Translations under genes and position numbers: made by a program
The notes under the pieces: model-generated
What the model was told of the DNA's origin: nothing
The model's database searches: none
Seen by the model: the letters and a program-made list of their open reading frames with translations, nothing else
From: Rosellinia necatrix
Taxonomy: Eukaryota; Ascomycota; Sordariomycetes; Xylariales; Xylariaceae
Length of the DNA: 64,000 nt
Assembly: GCA_021209875.1 (NCBI GenBank)
Contig: JAGYVD010000007.1
Location: 2,976,001-3,040,000, forward strand
Direction: 5' to 3'
Shown: in pieces, positions 33,801-46,504 of the stretch
How positions within the stretch are numbered: the stretch's first letter is position 1
Layout of the letters: each line of letters opens with the position of its first letter

Positions 33801-34921
33801 CCAACATGCAGTCATCGAGTTGACGTGTATGCCTACTCTAGCCCACTTACACCCTTTCCGCCTCCCTCCAAAACCCAAAAATGCACATTCGTCCTGGCCC
33901 GGCAGCCTCCTTCTGGCCCTGTCGATGTATGCTCATGTTCATGCCAGCCCCATTCGAAGCCCCAACAGGCACGATTGGGTCTCCTTCAGCTGTCGATACG
34001 CCGGACGTAGACCGTGATTAGAAAAAGCTGGTGTGCATACAGGGTTCGGGTATTTCCTTTACCCAACCCCTTCTTCAACATAAGCACCATAATCGCCAAA
34101 CACTTACCTACCTGGGCGCCGAAGGCAACCACCGGCAGGCACTTCCGGCGATTCTCAGACAGGTGCCGCCCAACTGTGTCGTGGAGGTCGGCCTTCGACT
34201 TCCGTCATTGGCATAGCGAGATATACACGCCCAAAGCTTTCCCCCAGCACGCATTAGCGTTCATTTATTCGCGGCCGTCTCGGTGCGTGGCTCTGCTCTA
34301 TCTGTCCAGTAAGAACGTGGCGATCTTGAGGTAACGAGGCGATGAGATCTTACTCGTAGGTCTCTCAGAACCATGTTAGGTTCTTTTTCTAGCTTGGTAG
34401 ATTGTACCTCTGATCACTATTATCTACCAAAACCAGGAAGACCTACCCATTAGTCACAAAGTCCGCCTCACCTATACCAACCTCTGCATCTGAGCCTCAC
34501 CGTGACATATGTCTGCGCAATGATCCGAACCCTTTAGCGGGAGGCAAGTCACGCTGTAACGCCCACATGTATTAAGGCAACAGAAACCCCTATATCTCAG
34601 TCGACATATGACCTTCTCTGTTTCGCATTATCACGTACTATCTGTGCAGACCATTTCCCACACACAACTGACTTTTTAACAAGATCTGCCTCATCCGCGA
34701 TATACCTACCGACTGTGCTGCTTTTCTCTGGTTTATCTAACCCCGACTAGGGGCGACAGCAAGGTCTCTCTTTATTATAAAATCTGCGATACGGAAGGAA
34801 GAAGGAAGCCTCCATATGTTTTACTGCGCATGTTCGCCGCTTTCATACGAAGCCCCTGGAACGCCGACCGACCGTCTTCCAACTAGGTAGCATCATAGAC
34901 TAAGTCGATCCATCTGCAACT

Positions 34922-35875
34922 ATGAGTCAACCACATGATAACCGGGGGCCTTACAACCATGATTACCCATATCCCCATGAATACCAGGATCTATCGTATT
35001 GGCCGGCCGCTCCTGGTTTCGCGATGGTTAGAGCGCCCTCCGGAGAGAGCACGAGCACGGCGTATAGTGGCGACGTATCAACGCCGATTTCAGAAAACGG
35101 ACAACCCGGCGTGTGGTTAACAGCAAACTACGATCCTTCATCGTCGTCTGCATACCGTTTCAGTCCTAATTATTCTATGGGACTCATGAGCTGCGGTTCT
35201 CAAGGTCTCTCTGATACAGGCGAATATATCGTGAACGACGAAAACAATTACGGTGTCCCTATGGAGATGCCCTGGCTCGGAGAATGTGAATTTATCGGGG
35301 GGGAAGAAGGGCCAGACTCGCAAGCTTGCTATCTGAATCCTCAACACACAGGTCAGCCCCCGGCGACAGGGGAAGCTGAGCATCCGTTTACTCCGATGTA
35401 AGCATGCTTACCTCACCTTGCTCGAAGATGTGGATGGGTCACTAACTTGACATTCACGCAAAGCATACACCTCCAGTCGAAAGATGGCATGTTCCATTGC
35501 CAGGAGCCGGGGTGCACAACATCCTCTCGCCGGAAATCAGACCTCACACGACATTACGAGCAGCTTCATATGCCACTCAGCGAGAAACCAAAGTATCCTT
35601 GCGACTGGAAGAAGTGTCAGCGGGCTCAGGAACCTTTTCATCGCCGAGATCACCAGCGGGACCACTATCGGGACTACCACCATGAAGACCTCACGCGTCG
35701 TGGCAGCGCCCCTAGCCGAGAGGACCAGGAATGGTGGAACAGTCGCAAAGTTAATCTTGAGTGGTGGCGTTGCTCGCATTGCCTCGAAAGGGTCAAGCTC
35801 GAGCAAGATGGCTACACTTGTCCTCTATGCAAGGGGATTTGTGAGTTGGCGAGACAGCAGTACAGAGCTCGCTGA
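34922..35875 (+). CDS. C2H2-type zinc-finger protein
   Basis: Two exons, 34922-35397 and 35464-35875, spliced through a 66-base intron (GTAAGC donor, ACTAACTT branch, AAAG acceptor), giving 295 residues. The first roughly 155 residues are Tyr/Ser/Pro-rich and disordered (MSQPHDNRGPYNHDYPYP). Next is a C2H2 finger, FHCQEPGCTTSSRRKSDLTRH...H. A degenerate second finger follows, with YPCDWKKCQRAQEPFHRRDH, and then a WWRCSHC...YTCPLCKGIC module that looks like a small zinc ribbon. This finger plus CxxC...CxxC layout occurs in a family of uncharacterised fungal nuclear proteins. Without the intron the first exon would end at a TAA right after residue 159 and lose all fingers. Nuclear, DNA-binding regulator by inference. 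Confidence 0.85.
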
Positions 35876-38800
35876 GCGCTACCACGCGGCTTGGCCCTCA
35901 GCTCGACCCGACTCTTCAGCATCTCAGCTGAACCGGGCACACCATCGAAACATCGTCGATCTGGAAAAGTCGATTTGCTTTACTGGTAGATCCGCAAAGT
36001 TCTTGATTTTGCCCTCGCCCTGCATGGCACTCGGATATACATCTTCCAAAACCCTCTGTCCCATTCTCTCTCAAAAAAAGGAAAGAAAAGAAAAAAACGC
36101 CCCAAAAACACCAGAAACTGTGATCCTTTGCGCAACGGTCAAGCTTCACTGCTTACCACTATCCCTTTTTAGGCACCTTTGGCGTTAGAGGCGTTTACGG
36201 CTGGTATGTGGGTGAACAAGGCCACGGTCATGTGGGGGAGAGACAGAACCCTGCGCCCCCGTATCGTGGCACAGCTTTGAATAGAAAAAAAAGACTATGG
36301 GGATTCAACTACTGGTTTTTTTTTGGGTTTTTTATTTTCTTTCTCTCTTTCTGTCCTCCTGTTCTTTTCATTCTCTCTTGGGCTTGTTCTCTTTCTTCTC
36401 GCGATACGTTCTGATTTGATGGTTTTGATCCCGATCCTGCCTATCTCTCAGCCTCTGTTTATCTGATACCGCGCCAATGTAGCGTTGTCGACATTCATTC
36501 CTCCACGCGCGGTCAACATTCGGCTTACCTGATATTGGTCGGGGGCTGGAATCAGAGAGGAGGGGGGGGAGGTGCTGGGGCTGTGTCCTTTTCCCTCGGC
36601 GCTGGCAAGGTTCCATCTTGCCTTCTTGGCCTGTCGCATACCGCCATTCACCTGTGTTTTTATTTGTAAAATTTGCCCGTATTATTCTGTCCCCCAATGG
36701 TCCCTTCGCGAAATTCGTTCCCCTCGGCTGCTTTTGGGCTGAAGGATTCCTGGGGGATGGTATGCTGCAGACGTCCCTTCGAACGGTGTTTTGCGCCTGT
36801 GTCACGAGGCGGGAGTGGAGGCGGCGGAGCTGATGCAAGGCGCGCTGCAATGCAATGCAGGCCCACCGCATTTGATGCGCAGGATGGATGGAGCGGATGG
36901 AAATGGGAAGGGAAGTGGAAAAAAGTACCAGGCGCCCGCAAACGACGATAGACTACATACCTTATCCTCTCTACTTGTTTGCTCTTTTTCCTTTTCTTTT
37001 ATTATTATCACCATCTCTGCCCCCTTTTCCTGCAGCCACTCTCCTTTGCCCCCTTCCACTTCCCCGTTCTTGGATCACACCCGTCACGTGAGCGGAAGTC
37101 TCGGACGCCGGAGCCGCAGGGCTGGGCTGGGCAGGGCAATTCATCATCGATCTTAGGGGCGGCCTCTCGATTTGGCGTACCTGGATAGGCTGTCAGGCCC
37201 GATACATCGGTGTTGGGCGAGGCGTTCTGGTCCTTTTTGAAGGGGGGGTCTTTTGATTTTTTTTTTTTTCTATACGTTCTACTTGCCGCCTGCACGATTG
37301 CCTGACACTGCATGCAGCGTTGCCGTGGGTCAGATTATTGCGTCATTGCATTAGGCAGCAAACACCTGCGGGTTGGCATAGCTGCACTTTTGTTTGGGTA
37401 GCTAGCTGTGAATGCCTGACCGTACAACGGCGCCGGCGGCAAGCACAGCTGAGGCAATGGGAGGCGCGAGATGGAGCGACCCAAAGACGGCGAGTCTCGG
37501 CCTGCCTACGGGTTACACAACAGCGAGGTATGTATCTACAGTACCATGATCGACGGCAGTGGATGATTCAGAGGGCGATCGAAAACTGTACTGGCATGGA
37601 CGCTGCTTGCCTAGGTGCTTAGCCTTCGGGCTCTAGAGTGTAACGTTAGGATACGGTGAATACAAGTTACCTTATCCAATTCAGATACGATTGGCGTATT
37701 TATCTGTCTACTGGTAGAGACACTCAGGTATATTAATAAATCGCATAATACGCGTCGTGGCCGCGTTGCCTTTGCTGGCGCGGGGGGGCCATTATCACAA
37801 AGGCCAGGGGACGGCACTTAACGTAGTATTCAATCGTAACTAGCCTTGAGACTCGGTAATCTCCTTTGCCAAACGCTGCTGCTTTACGTAAATATCAGGT
37901 CATACACAGGGTAGATGGAACTCTGAAAATTTGTTGAAAAAAAAAAAAAGAAGCTGACTGATCATGATGTACCGAAGGAACGCCTTTGAAAAACTACTAG
38001 CCGCCACCTGGCCGGATGATCAATGCACACTGAGGACCAGTGACCATAAGAATCTTCGAACCGTTCAGCAGGAAGGGCTTGGTGCTTAATACGCCACCCA
38101 TTGATCGATCGTCAACATGGGGTGAGCCCTATCCCCCATCGTCGATCGCTTGGCGTACTATTCTATCTAGTGAGTGCTCCTTGCTGACGGCCATGTGAAA
38201 GGGCCGCTTCGGCGAATAAAGTTTTGGAACATTCCCTGCTCACCGCCATGATCGAGCCAGACTCTGGTAGAAAATTTTTTTATATCCAGGGGCCCGGCAC
38301 AGAGAGAGAGAGGGAGAGAGAAGGGGGGCCATGGCGTTCGAAGGCACCTTACCTTAACCTTTCTGGAAACACAACTCGGTCTCTTCCCAGCGTGATCTCC
38401 TCCCAGCGTGCCGATCCCCGGGCGTAGCCTCCCTGGATCCCTCGTAAGCCGCGTTCGGCTTAGGCCAGGGCTGTTTTACCACCAACTGGCAGGCATGGGC
38501 GCTGACTCATGATGTTCAGACGAAATTCTGAAAACCGACTGGGGGGGAAGGGGTTTACCACCTTTTTGGATTGTCTGTAATGACACAGCAGAGACCAAGC
38601 CCCCACGAAACAACTTTGCTTCAGAGGGCCGACTTAGCAGCATGGAAGTAGAGGCGGTAAGAATGAGCTCAACTTGGCGATATGCCTCGTCCTGTCTTTG
38701 GGCTCCTCCGGGTGGGTGATGCCGCTTTAGACGGTCCGGTCGAGGCGGTCAGGCAATATCTTGGTTTCGAAGGTGTAATATAACGAATCCTTTGAGGCTA

Positions 38801-39735
38801 ATAGGGGCAACTCGGAAATAATTCCTTCTTCCTGCGTGTTCTAGCGAGCAGCAGCACGCCGGCTGGATTAGTAAGGGAGGCGCGCCTCGAGAAATTCTAT
38901 TCGGAACCTCGCTTTGTGAATGTATTTTAGGTTGATCGCACAAATCCTAAGATTAGAGATAGGTGTATAAAGCGTGTATATATATCGCATGATGCAGTGC
39001 GTTGTTCGAGGGCTGGCCGCTAGATATATCGTGCAGCGTCTCATGACCAGTATTGTATGTGAATACATCTCGTGAAGGCCTGGTGAAGGTTCGGCAAGTA
39101 ATAAGTTTGTTTATTTTCAGTAAGATCAAGTCCCAGGGTTTTTGGCACCACTTACCATCTGAGTGCATCGTGATTGATACGAGGCCCGGGTGAGGGTTTG
39201 TGGTGTCAGCGAATGGTAAGTGGACAACTCATGCGGCCAAAATGCACCCACACTCGGGCAAACATCGTTATATGGCACGCCGGAGTTGTCGTAGTTCGCC
39301 GATGACACCGTGAGCGTAAGATAAGGAGCGCGCAACTGGCTAGCTTTAGTAAATGATTCCCGATCTACGTACTCAATCAATTATCAAGTTTTCATGAGAC
39401 AGGTTAGTTGTTGGGTTTCTGACGTGACTGATCAGCGCATTGGTTGCCGTAAATAGCACATTTTGAGGATTTACAGCACCATGTATCGAACGAAAAAAAG
39501 TTCAACGACAATGAAAACTGAAGATATGCCCGAGAACCTGTAGAAACTGGGTTGCGAAGAAGCACACGTGACACACTGCAATCTGCCGGCATTCAAAATG
39601 AAGCGGGGGTGGGAAACAAGGCAACACGGGCCAAACAAATAAGTATAATACTAAGCAAAGGTAAAGACAGAAAACCGAACGGTTGTTAGATTAAGGTCGG
39701 CATAAAAAATCGCATGAGTCGTCCCCCAATCCTGA
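35876..39735. other. Intergenic region, no gene seen
   Basis: About 3.9 kb. The first part (35876-36420) is T-rich and probably 3' untranslated sequence. 36420-37320 has several overlapping frames on both strands without recognisable protein. There are T/A runs at 37258-37270 and 37936-37950, and a GA microsatellite at 38301-38321. No coding-like gene. Confidence 0.4.
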
Positions 39736-40543
39736 TTACTCAGTAGACTTCTTCTCTGTGGCCTCATCAGCCTTCTCCTCCTCCTCGGCGGGTTCCCCAT
39801 TAGCTGGCTTATCGGCGTCGGGCTCATCTTTCGGAGCGGAGATACCGCCAGCTGCGACAAGCTTCTTGACTGCATCGACAGTACCAGCGGGGCTACCGGG
39901 TTCCGCGAGTAGAATCTTGCCGGTCTTGTCCACTACGAAAACGCCACGCGTCGTACCCTTCGGTGTCTTTTTGAGCCCAATAGCTCCAATCAGAGTGGCG
40001 CTTGGGTCGCAAAGAAGCGGGTATTGCAGACTTTGTTTGGTTTTGAAAGTGGTGTTCGCCTTAGGCGAGTCTGTAGAAAGGCCATAGATGAGTAGGCCTT
40101 CCTTGATGAGATCCGCGTACGAGTCTCGGAATAAACAGACTTGATTGGTGCCTGCGCGTGCGATTAGCTATTGACCCACGTGGAACTTGATTAACGATAT
40201 ACTTACAGCCCGGCGTGGAAGCCTTCGGGTATGTGAAGAGTACTACACCTGCCTTGCTCTCGTCGACGAGGGCCTTCAGAGTCGTCTTTACGCCATCGTT
40301 GGTCTCAACTTCGCCGCCAAATCCGTCAAGAGAGACAACCTCGCCGACGACGGGCTTCCCAGATTTAGGTGAGCCGTTTGTTGCTTCGGCAGGTTTAGCA
40401 GCAGCGGCAGCGGCAGCAGCGCCTTTGGTGGCCGCGGCCTTGGCCTTGGGCGCTGGCTTTGAGACCTTGGTCCGTTTTTTGGCCGGTGGTTCAGGCGCGG
40501 GCGCGGGAACGGGCGCCTTGCGCTTCCGCAGTTCGACGGGCAT
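39736..40543 (-). CDS. DOT5: Nuclear PrxQ/BCP-type thioredoxin peroxidase (Dot5-like)
   Basis: Reduces hydroperoxides with thioredoxin as electron donor. Yeast Dot5 is the nuclear member of this class. Two exons, 40543-40207 and 40151-39736, join in frame for 250 residues; the 55-base intron splits the codon of the catalytic Cys. Residues 1-60 are Lys/Pro/Ala-rich (MPVELRKRKAPVPAPAPEPP, PPAKKRTKVSK) and look like a nuclear localisation region. The thioredoxin-fold domain has VVLFTYPKASTPGCTNQVC. Here the peroxidatic Cys (TPGC) and a resolving Cys five residues later give the CxxxxC spacing of atypical 2-Cys PrxQ enzymes. Then come YGLSTDSPKAN and RGVFVVDKTGKILL. The acidic, Glu/Ala-rich tail (about 40 residues) is an addition to the core. 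Identity is well supported. Confidence 0.9.
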
Positions 40544-42104
40544 TATGATGCGATAAGGAGTTTAGTGTTGCACAAAACTCAAGAAATATTAGGATTATAT
40601 GACTAGAAGGTATCGGCGCAAGTTTGAGGATGCGAAGAGGGCAAAATAGGTAGGTTGAGGTAGGGTATGATGAGATGAAAGAGTAGAGAAGAGCACTAGG
40701 TACACGTCGACGAGGTTTCGACGAGGTCAGCAGTAAACAAGCATATTGTATGGGTTTACAGGGGGTTCTCTGGCTGGGGAATGGATGGGAGGTAGAGGAC
40801 GGGTGGTGGGAGAAAAAGTCTGGGTTGGATGGAGGAGGGAATAATTGTGCTGATGGCACAGGAGAATTAGGTATTGCGTATTTCAGTTCGGTTCGCGTTT
40901 CGCGTCATGCTAGTCGCTAAAATCAGCCAAAGAAAAGGGCAAAAAGGAATAATAGCAATTAAAAAAAACGTGACATCCGGGGAGACGCTCAAAACAGCTT
41001 GGGGTGGTGTTTTGAGTTTGGCCTGGAAACTCGTCAGGCATTCGACCGCCACAACAAGAACCACGACTCGGACTAGCTATACCGTACAACACCCCTACTT
41101 GATACGGTGCACGCATATCCCCATGCCCACGTACACTAGGAGGAACCTACCTACACAAGCACCTAATAATAAGTTACCTAAACGCAGGTGCCAGCGATAA
41201 ACACTCACGATACGTTACGCCCGAGGGTGCACAGACGGCTGTGTGGCTTGACATTTGGCCAGACCGTGGTTGGCATAATATACGCAGGTGACATGAACAA
41301 AGGGGACAGGGAAGCAAACTCGGGTACGTTCTCACCTAACTAAGCCAGGCTCGGGGGGTGCTCGGCACCCATGAGCATTTGGAGAAGTTAGGTACTGTAG
41401 ACACTCACAGGAGACTCTCTTTCGCCGGAAGACGACGGGATCAACTAGTTACTCAATCAATGCTGTTAGATGATAATCTGAGTACCAGGTGGAATGGACA
41501 CTTACAGCATAAATTGTCCACGTTCTGTATGGCAGGTATAACTCCAACTATCCACGGATCCAAAGTAGGTTAGGATCGGCCAATAACTACGGCCAGCTAG
41601 CATGCCTTCACCTGGGCTAGGATCTGCCCCCGTGCACCTGACCTACCTCCAGGATAGCCCTCATCTCTCTTGCTGCCACCCGGGCGGACACGCCGTTAGA
41701 CTAGACAGAGGACCAGCAGCCACCTACCACAGTTAGGTCTAGCCATTCAGTACGGTATCACCAACGATGATTGTCCACTTGATTGGCCACGAAGTCCCTA
41801 AAAACGGACAGATTTCGGAGGTTAAGCAGATCATAACCAGGCGTTTTATTCGTCGCTCATGGTGTTTGGGGGGGCCGGTTTGGACGAGTGAGCGAGTAAC
41901 AACTACCAGCAGGTAATGGCGATGCGAGGCGCGGCATATCCTGCCTCCGAAAGAAGACCACCACCTATTTACCTGCCGAGCCGCTGGCTAATGAGGAATG
42001 CCTGTGCCAATCCGCTGCCGATTCGACAGGCCATTGGGGTAACAAACATGGGGGCTCAAACCTTGGGTCTGACCCGGTAAACATAGCCGCCAACTTCGGT
42101 CGGT

Positions 42105-42125
42105 CAATCAGTCAGTCAGTCAGTC
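42105..42125. repeat. (AGTC)n microsatellite
   Basis: About five AGTC units. Confidence 0.8.
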
Positions 42126-43044
42126 CCTTGTTGGAATGAACACACTCTTGTTTTATAGACGAACTAAAACCGAATGAGCCTTGGCTATTCCTTGCGCGCT
42201 CAGCTAGGGTGAAAAATATTTGCAGGCTGGATTGAGATGGTGAGAACATGATTGAGCTGTGAAATGTGCATTCCGACGACTTGGCCATCGAGTGTGGTAG
42301 CAGTAACTAGTGGTCGCAGTGGTGGTAGTAGTGGTGGTAGTCGTCAAGGTCCCCAACCCGGCGAAATGGCGTGGTTTATCCAACTGGGCAGGTCGCCCTT
42401 CCTGCCTGGTAAGGCACGCTGAGGTCTCTCGGTATTAACTGTAGCACCGCAGCACGTAGCGCTGCGAATGCATGCTGATGGGGGAGGCGAGGACGGGGTT
42501 AGTTATGTACCTGCCTACCTTGTGGAGGCAACGGGACAAGGCTCGGTAGAATGCGGGGGATTCCCCCTCACATGCTACAGGTGCCTCATACCTCTCTAAC
42601 TTACCTGGCCGACCTTACCTGGCCGACCTACTGTGCCCAGCCGAGCCGAGCGGTGGGATCGTCGCCCATTGTGGCCTGCCCACCACGCATTCCCCAAATC
42701 CGCCTCCTCACTGGGAAGACAACTGCCCATTTTGACAGGCCGCATTCAACCCCCCCTTCCGTCCCTCCAGAATGACCCGTGTGACTTGTATGGTTCGCCA
42801 TGTCGTCCCAGGTGACTGCGGCTATATAGCGAGGGGAAACGCCAACGTCGAGGCACATCGCATCCAAGATACTTATTTGTAGAGACCAGGTTTGTTCGCC
42901 GCGAAAGTTTGTGAACAAAGGTAAGATCAATGCGCAACCAGTAGCCAGTGGCTCCGTCATCGGCGACCCATAACTCAATCGACACGAATACACCTTGTTT
43001 TTTTCTGCCTTTTTTTTTCCACCTGGCTTTAATTGCCTCGTCAA

Positions 43045-43090
<46 letters not shown>
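43045..43090. repeat. (CTGT)n tetranucleotide microsatellite
   Basis: Eleven or so perfect CTGT units, about 460 bases upstream of the isocitrate dehydrogenase start. Confidence 0.9.
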
Positions 43091-43094
<4 letters not shown>

Positions 43095-43553
43095 AATCAG
43101 GCAGTCCGTCGGCTCGTCAGTGCAAAATATAGGGTATCATTTGGTCTCCCGACCCTTCGTCAACCGAGGTTAGACAGACCTGCAACTGAGACCCTTTACT
43201 CGAGACCCTCTACTTGAGACCCTCACTTGGGACCCCTTCCCTGCGAGGAAAGAAAAACGAACAAGGACGGCCAAGGCATACGCACATCAATGCGGATGTA
43301 ATTGAATGCAGGCCGACTCGAACTGAATCGCATCGTCCCCAATCGCCACTTATACCCATCGGTACCCGAAGCTCTTTCTGGCGCCGTCCCTTGGTCCGTC
43401 GCTAGACCCAGCTACCCGGCTACAATCCACCATACGATTGGCTTCCTCGGCTGTTAGCTGCTCTTATCACCAGCCTCGGATCTCCCGACGGATTCTACCG
43501 ACGCCTACCGACACATATAACCCCCGAACCCTTCCGGTTCTTTGTCTGTCACA

Positions 43554-45343
43554 ATGAGCGCTGTATTTCCAGCCGCCGCTCGTCTCGCCCGGCCCTCTGT
43601 CCTGACTAGATCGGCACGCCCTGTCCTCAGATCATCGCCCATCGCTGTCACCCGGCCCGTTGTGCCCCTCGTAGCTTTCTTCCACCATACTAGATTCAAC
43701 ATGGCGCAGAAGATCAAGGTCAAGAATCCCGTCGTCGAGCTAGATGGCGATGAGATGACCAGGGTCATCTGGAAGGATATCAAGGACAAGTTCATCTTCC
43801 CCTTCCTCGACGTCGACCTCAAGTACTATGATCTCGGCCTCGAGTACCGTGATGAGACGAACGACCAGGTCACTATCGACGCTGCCGAGGCTATCAAGAA
43901 GTACTCGGTTGGTGTCAAGTGCGCCACCATCACACCTGACGAGGCGCGTGTCAAGGAATTTAAGCTCAAGCAAAGTAAGCCACGCTGATCCAACATTCCA
44001 ATATGCATCACTCCAATATGCATCATCTTACACCCCCTACTACTGTTACTATTGCTGCTACTGCTACCGTTGCGACTACTACCAATGCTGCAGTCATGCT
44101 ATGTGATGTGCTTGTCGCATAGCATGTGCCACATCGTGTGCGCGCAGGGAGTAGTATACTTGACCCCGCACCCACCGTCGCTAGTGCTACACCAGCTTGA
44201 ATGTTGCCTCGCATGTTGCCTCCCATGTTGCCTTGCTTTGAATATTAATAACCTACTACCATGAGCACGGTTTCATTCCTTTGTATTCTGCCCCTCACCT
44301 ACTGACATTCTATCCCTTTGATCAGTGTGGTTGTCTCCCAATGGCACGATCCGAAATGCGCTTGGTGGCACCGTCTTTCGCGAGCCCATAGTCATCCCCC
44401 GCATTCCCCGACTGGTACCGGGCTGGAAGCAGCCCATTATCATTGGTCGTCATGCGTTCGGTGATCAGTACCGGGCAAAGGACCGTGTCATCCCAGGCCC
44501 CGGAAAGCTCAGCATGGTCTACACCCCCGAGGGGGGCCAGCCCGAGGAGATTGAGGTTTTCCAATTTAAAGAGGGTGGTGGTGTCGCGCAGACACAGTAC
44601 AACACGGACGAGAGCATCACCGGCTTCGCCCACGCGAGCTTCAAGCTCGCCCTCGACAAGAGCATGCCGCTCTACATGAGCACCAAGAACACCATCTTGA
44701 AGAAGTACGACGGAAGATTCAAGGACATCTTCCAGGAGATCTACGACACCCAGTACAAGAAGGAGTTCGAAGCCAAGTCCATCTGGTATGAGCACCGTCT
44801 CATCGACGATATGGTCGCCCAGATGATCAAGAGCTCTGGTGGATACATCATGGCCTTGAAGAGTAAGTTATCCACACCCAGGTGTTGCGTAGCTCGGGGC
44901 GCTAACTTGAGATGCAAGACTACGATGGTGATGTGCAATCCGATATCGTGGCCCAGGGCTTTGGTTCGCTTGGTCTCATGACCTCTGTTCTTATCACACC
45001 CGACGGCAAGACCTTTGAATCGGAAGCCGCGCACGGCACTGTGACACGACACTACCGTGAACACCAGAAGGGCCGCGAGACCTCGACGAACCCTATTGCC
45101 AGCATCTTCGCCTGGACCCGTGGTTTGGTTCAGCGCGGCAAACTCGACAACACTCCCGAGCTCGTTGCTTTCGCCGAGACTCTCGAGAAGGCTTGCATTG
45201 ATACAGTAGATATCGATGGTATCATGACCAAGGACCTAGCCCTGGCTTGCGGTAAGACAAGCCGCGAGGACTATGTCACCACCACCCAATATATGAACGC
45301 CGTCGAGAAGCGGCTGAAGACAGTCCTCAAGGAGAAGTTATAA
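43554..45343 (+). CDS. IDP1: NADP-dependent isocitrate dehydrogenase, mitochondrial precursor
   Basis: Oxidative decarboxylation of isocitrate to 2-oxoglutarate, producing NADPH. Three exons, 43554-43974, 44326-44862 and 44919-45343, join in frame for 460 residues. The first 48 residues are rich in Arg, Ser and Ala (starting [15 protein letters not shown]) and look like a mitochondrial presequence. An in-frame Met follows ([25 protein letters not shown]), exactly where cytosolic family members begin. Conserved sequences include [47 protein letters not shown] and [11 protein letters not shown]. The dehydrogenase signature [21 protein letters not shown] and [17 protein letters not shown] follow. 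The C-terminus ends KEKL, not a standard peroxisomal signal. Intron 1 is 351 bases, several times longer than the others here. Identity is certain. Confidence 0.96.
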
Positions 45344-46504
45344 ATGCAAAACACATAGAGGCCTTAGCCGTGTTAACATGAGTCACGCCCATAAAGCAGC
45401 AATCAACGACCAGGCCGCATCAGGGGGGGTGTAACCACACTTAAAACAGGATTATGAGGTAGACAAGACAATATCGCAATTCCCAGCTATCTACGATGCC
45501 GGCCCTCTTCCCCCCCTCCCCCACTATCTCTTCCCCTGCATAGATAGACTTTCGAGTAAGAGATACACTCCGAGGAAGAATTCTTCTTCACTCTTCCGGT
45601 TTCCGCACATGTTACACATACCTAGACAGCTTCGTACCTGAAGAATGCATTTCCACGGCGGACTAGATCTCGGCAAAACTATTGTATATAGATCGCGCAT
45701 TTACTGTCTATATATATATATGTATACCCCTATGCTAGATTCCCGCTTCTAGATCCCCTCTCGTAGTTCACTTTGCCTCTTACCAATGGGCTTAGGCTAA
45801 AATCTCTCCTCTAAAGTAATACCACTCTTCGCCGCCTGTTGTTTGTGTCCGTGGCGTCCTTGCGTAACAATCGCGACCCAGCCAGGGCGGCCCCGGATGT
45901 TTGCCCTGATACACAAGTTAGATCGACACACAAAGCTCCACCAACGCAAAGCTTCCTTAAGAGTTTGGAGGCACAGTAGAACCTTAAACAATGCTAGCGT
46001 TCAACTACCGCAGTGTTGAGCAGCAGTGGGTACTCTCACTACGACGTCTGGATCGTAAGGAAAACCATTTTTCTGTGTCGTTAATATATTGAAAGACGAT
46101 TGATTCACTGTTCGATTCAAACGCATCGGCTAGCTATGTAGGTGCGAGGCTGGCAGATCAGCCAAAGAATGGGCGCTGGCCAGACGGTTTCGATGCGAGC
46201 GCCGCGCCTCCAGCTTGACCTTCCCCCTTCTATATCGGATGCTTGATGCCAGAATGCAGGATTACGTAATTAATACAGGAAAAGAAAGGGGTATCATTTT
46301 ATCCATCCGGCAATTCACAGGTTGCTCCCCATCATAGGTGCGAATTCTATTGCCTTAGCAACAGGTTATTCTTTCTCTCTTTCTCTCTTTCTTTCTTTCT
46401 TTCTTTCTTTCTCTTTTGTCTACCCTTGATGTATCATCCCGTGGCCATAAAAATATTCCGGAGTAAAGCCTCGAAATACATCATAATCCATCATTGATCT
46501 ATTT
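45344..46504. other. Convergent intergenic region
   Basis: Tail-to-tail spacer between isocitrate dehydrogenase and the arrestin gene. It holds TATATATATATG at 45710-45724 and a CTTT/CTCT pyrimidine repeat (listed). No gene seen. Confidence 0.5.
46370..46418. repeat. (CTTT)n/(CTCT)n pyrimidine tract
   Basis: Imperfect tetranucleotide pyrimidine repeat about 90 bases past the arrestin stop codon. Confidence 0.85.

Larger units (their letters stand above)
26712..34921. other. About 8.2 kb without a convincing gene
   Basis: Stop-rich, mostly AT-richer DNA with scattered CCTACCTA motifs (for example 26830-26840, 27088-27100, 30440-30465, 30890-30940 and 31250-31330). Simple repeats are listed separately. 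Poly-A/TA-rich DNA lies at 33050-33145. Open frames at 29370-29780 and, on the minus strand, 31592-31888 and 32011-32226 show no recognisable domain or good splice signals. A lineage-specific gene with several short exons could be missed. No transposase, reverse transcriptase, long terminal repeats or terminal inverted repeats were recognised. Confidence 0.4.
40544..43553. other. Intergenic region, no gene seen
   Basis: Divergent promoter region between DOT5 and the isocitrate dehydrogenase gene. It has short repeats such as CAGT and CTGT tetranucleotide runs, GTAGTGGTGGTAGT near 42320-42340, repeated ACCTGGCCGACCTT around 42604-42630, and GAGACCCT repeats at about 43187-43230. Frames here carry no recognisable protein. 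Confidence 0.4.

Noticed and set aside
36368..36871. 167-residue minus-strand frame
   Set aside because: Overlaps several other equally long frames on both strands; composition is Arg/Gln-rich without motifs.
41765..41870. GGTTAAGCAGA-like text resembling part of 5S rRNA
   Set aside because: Only a few bases match; the conserved 5S stems and box A/C elements are absent.
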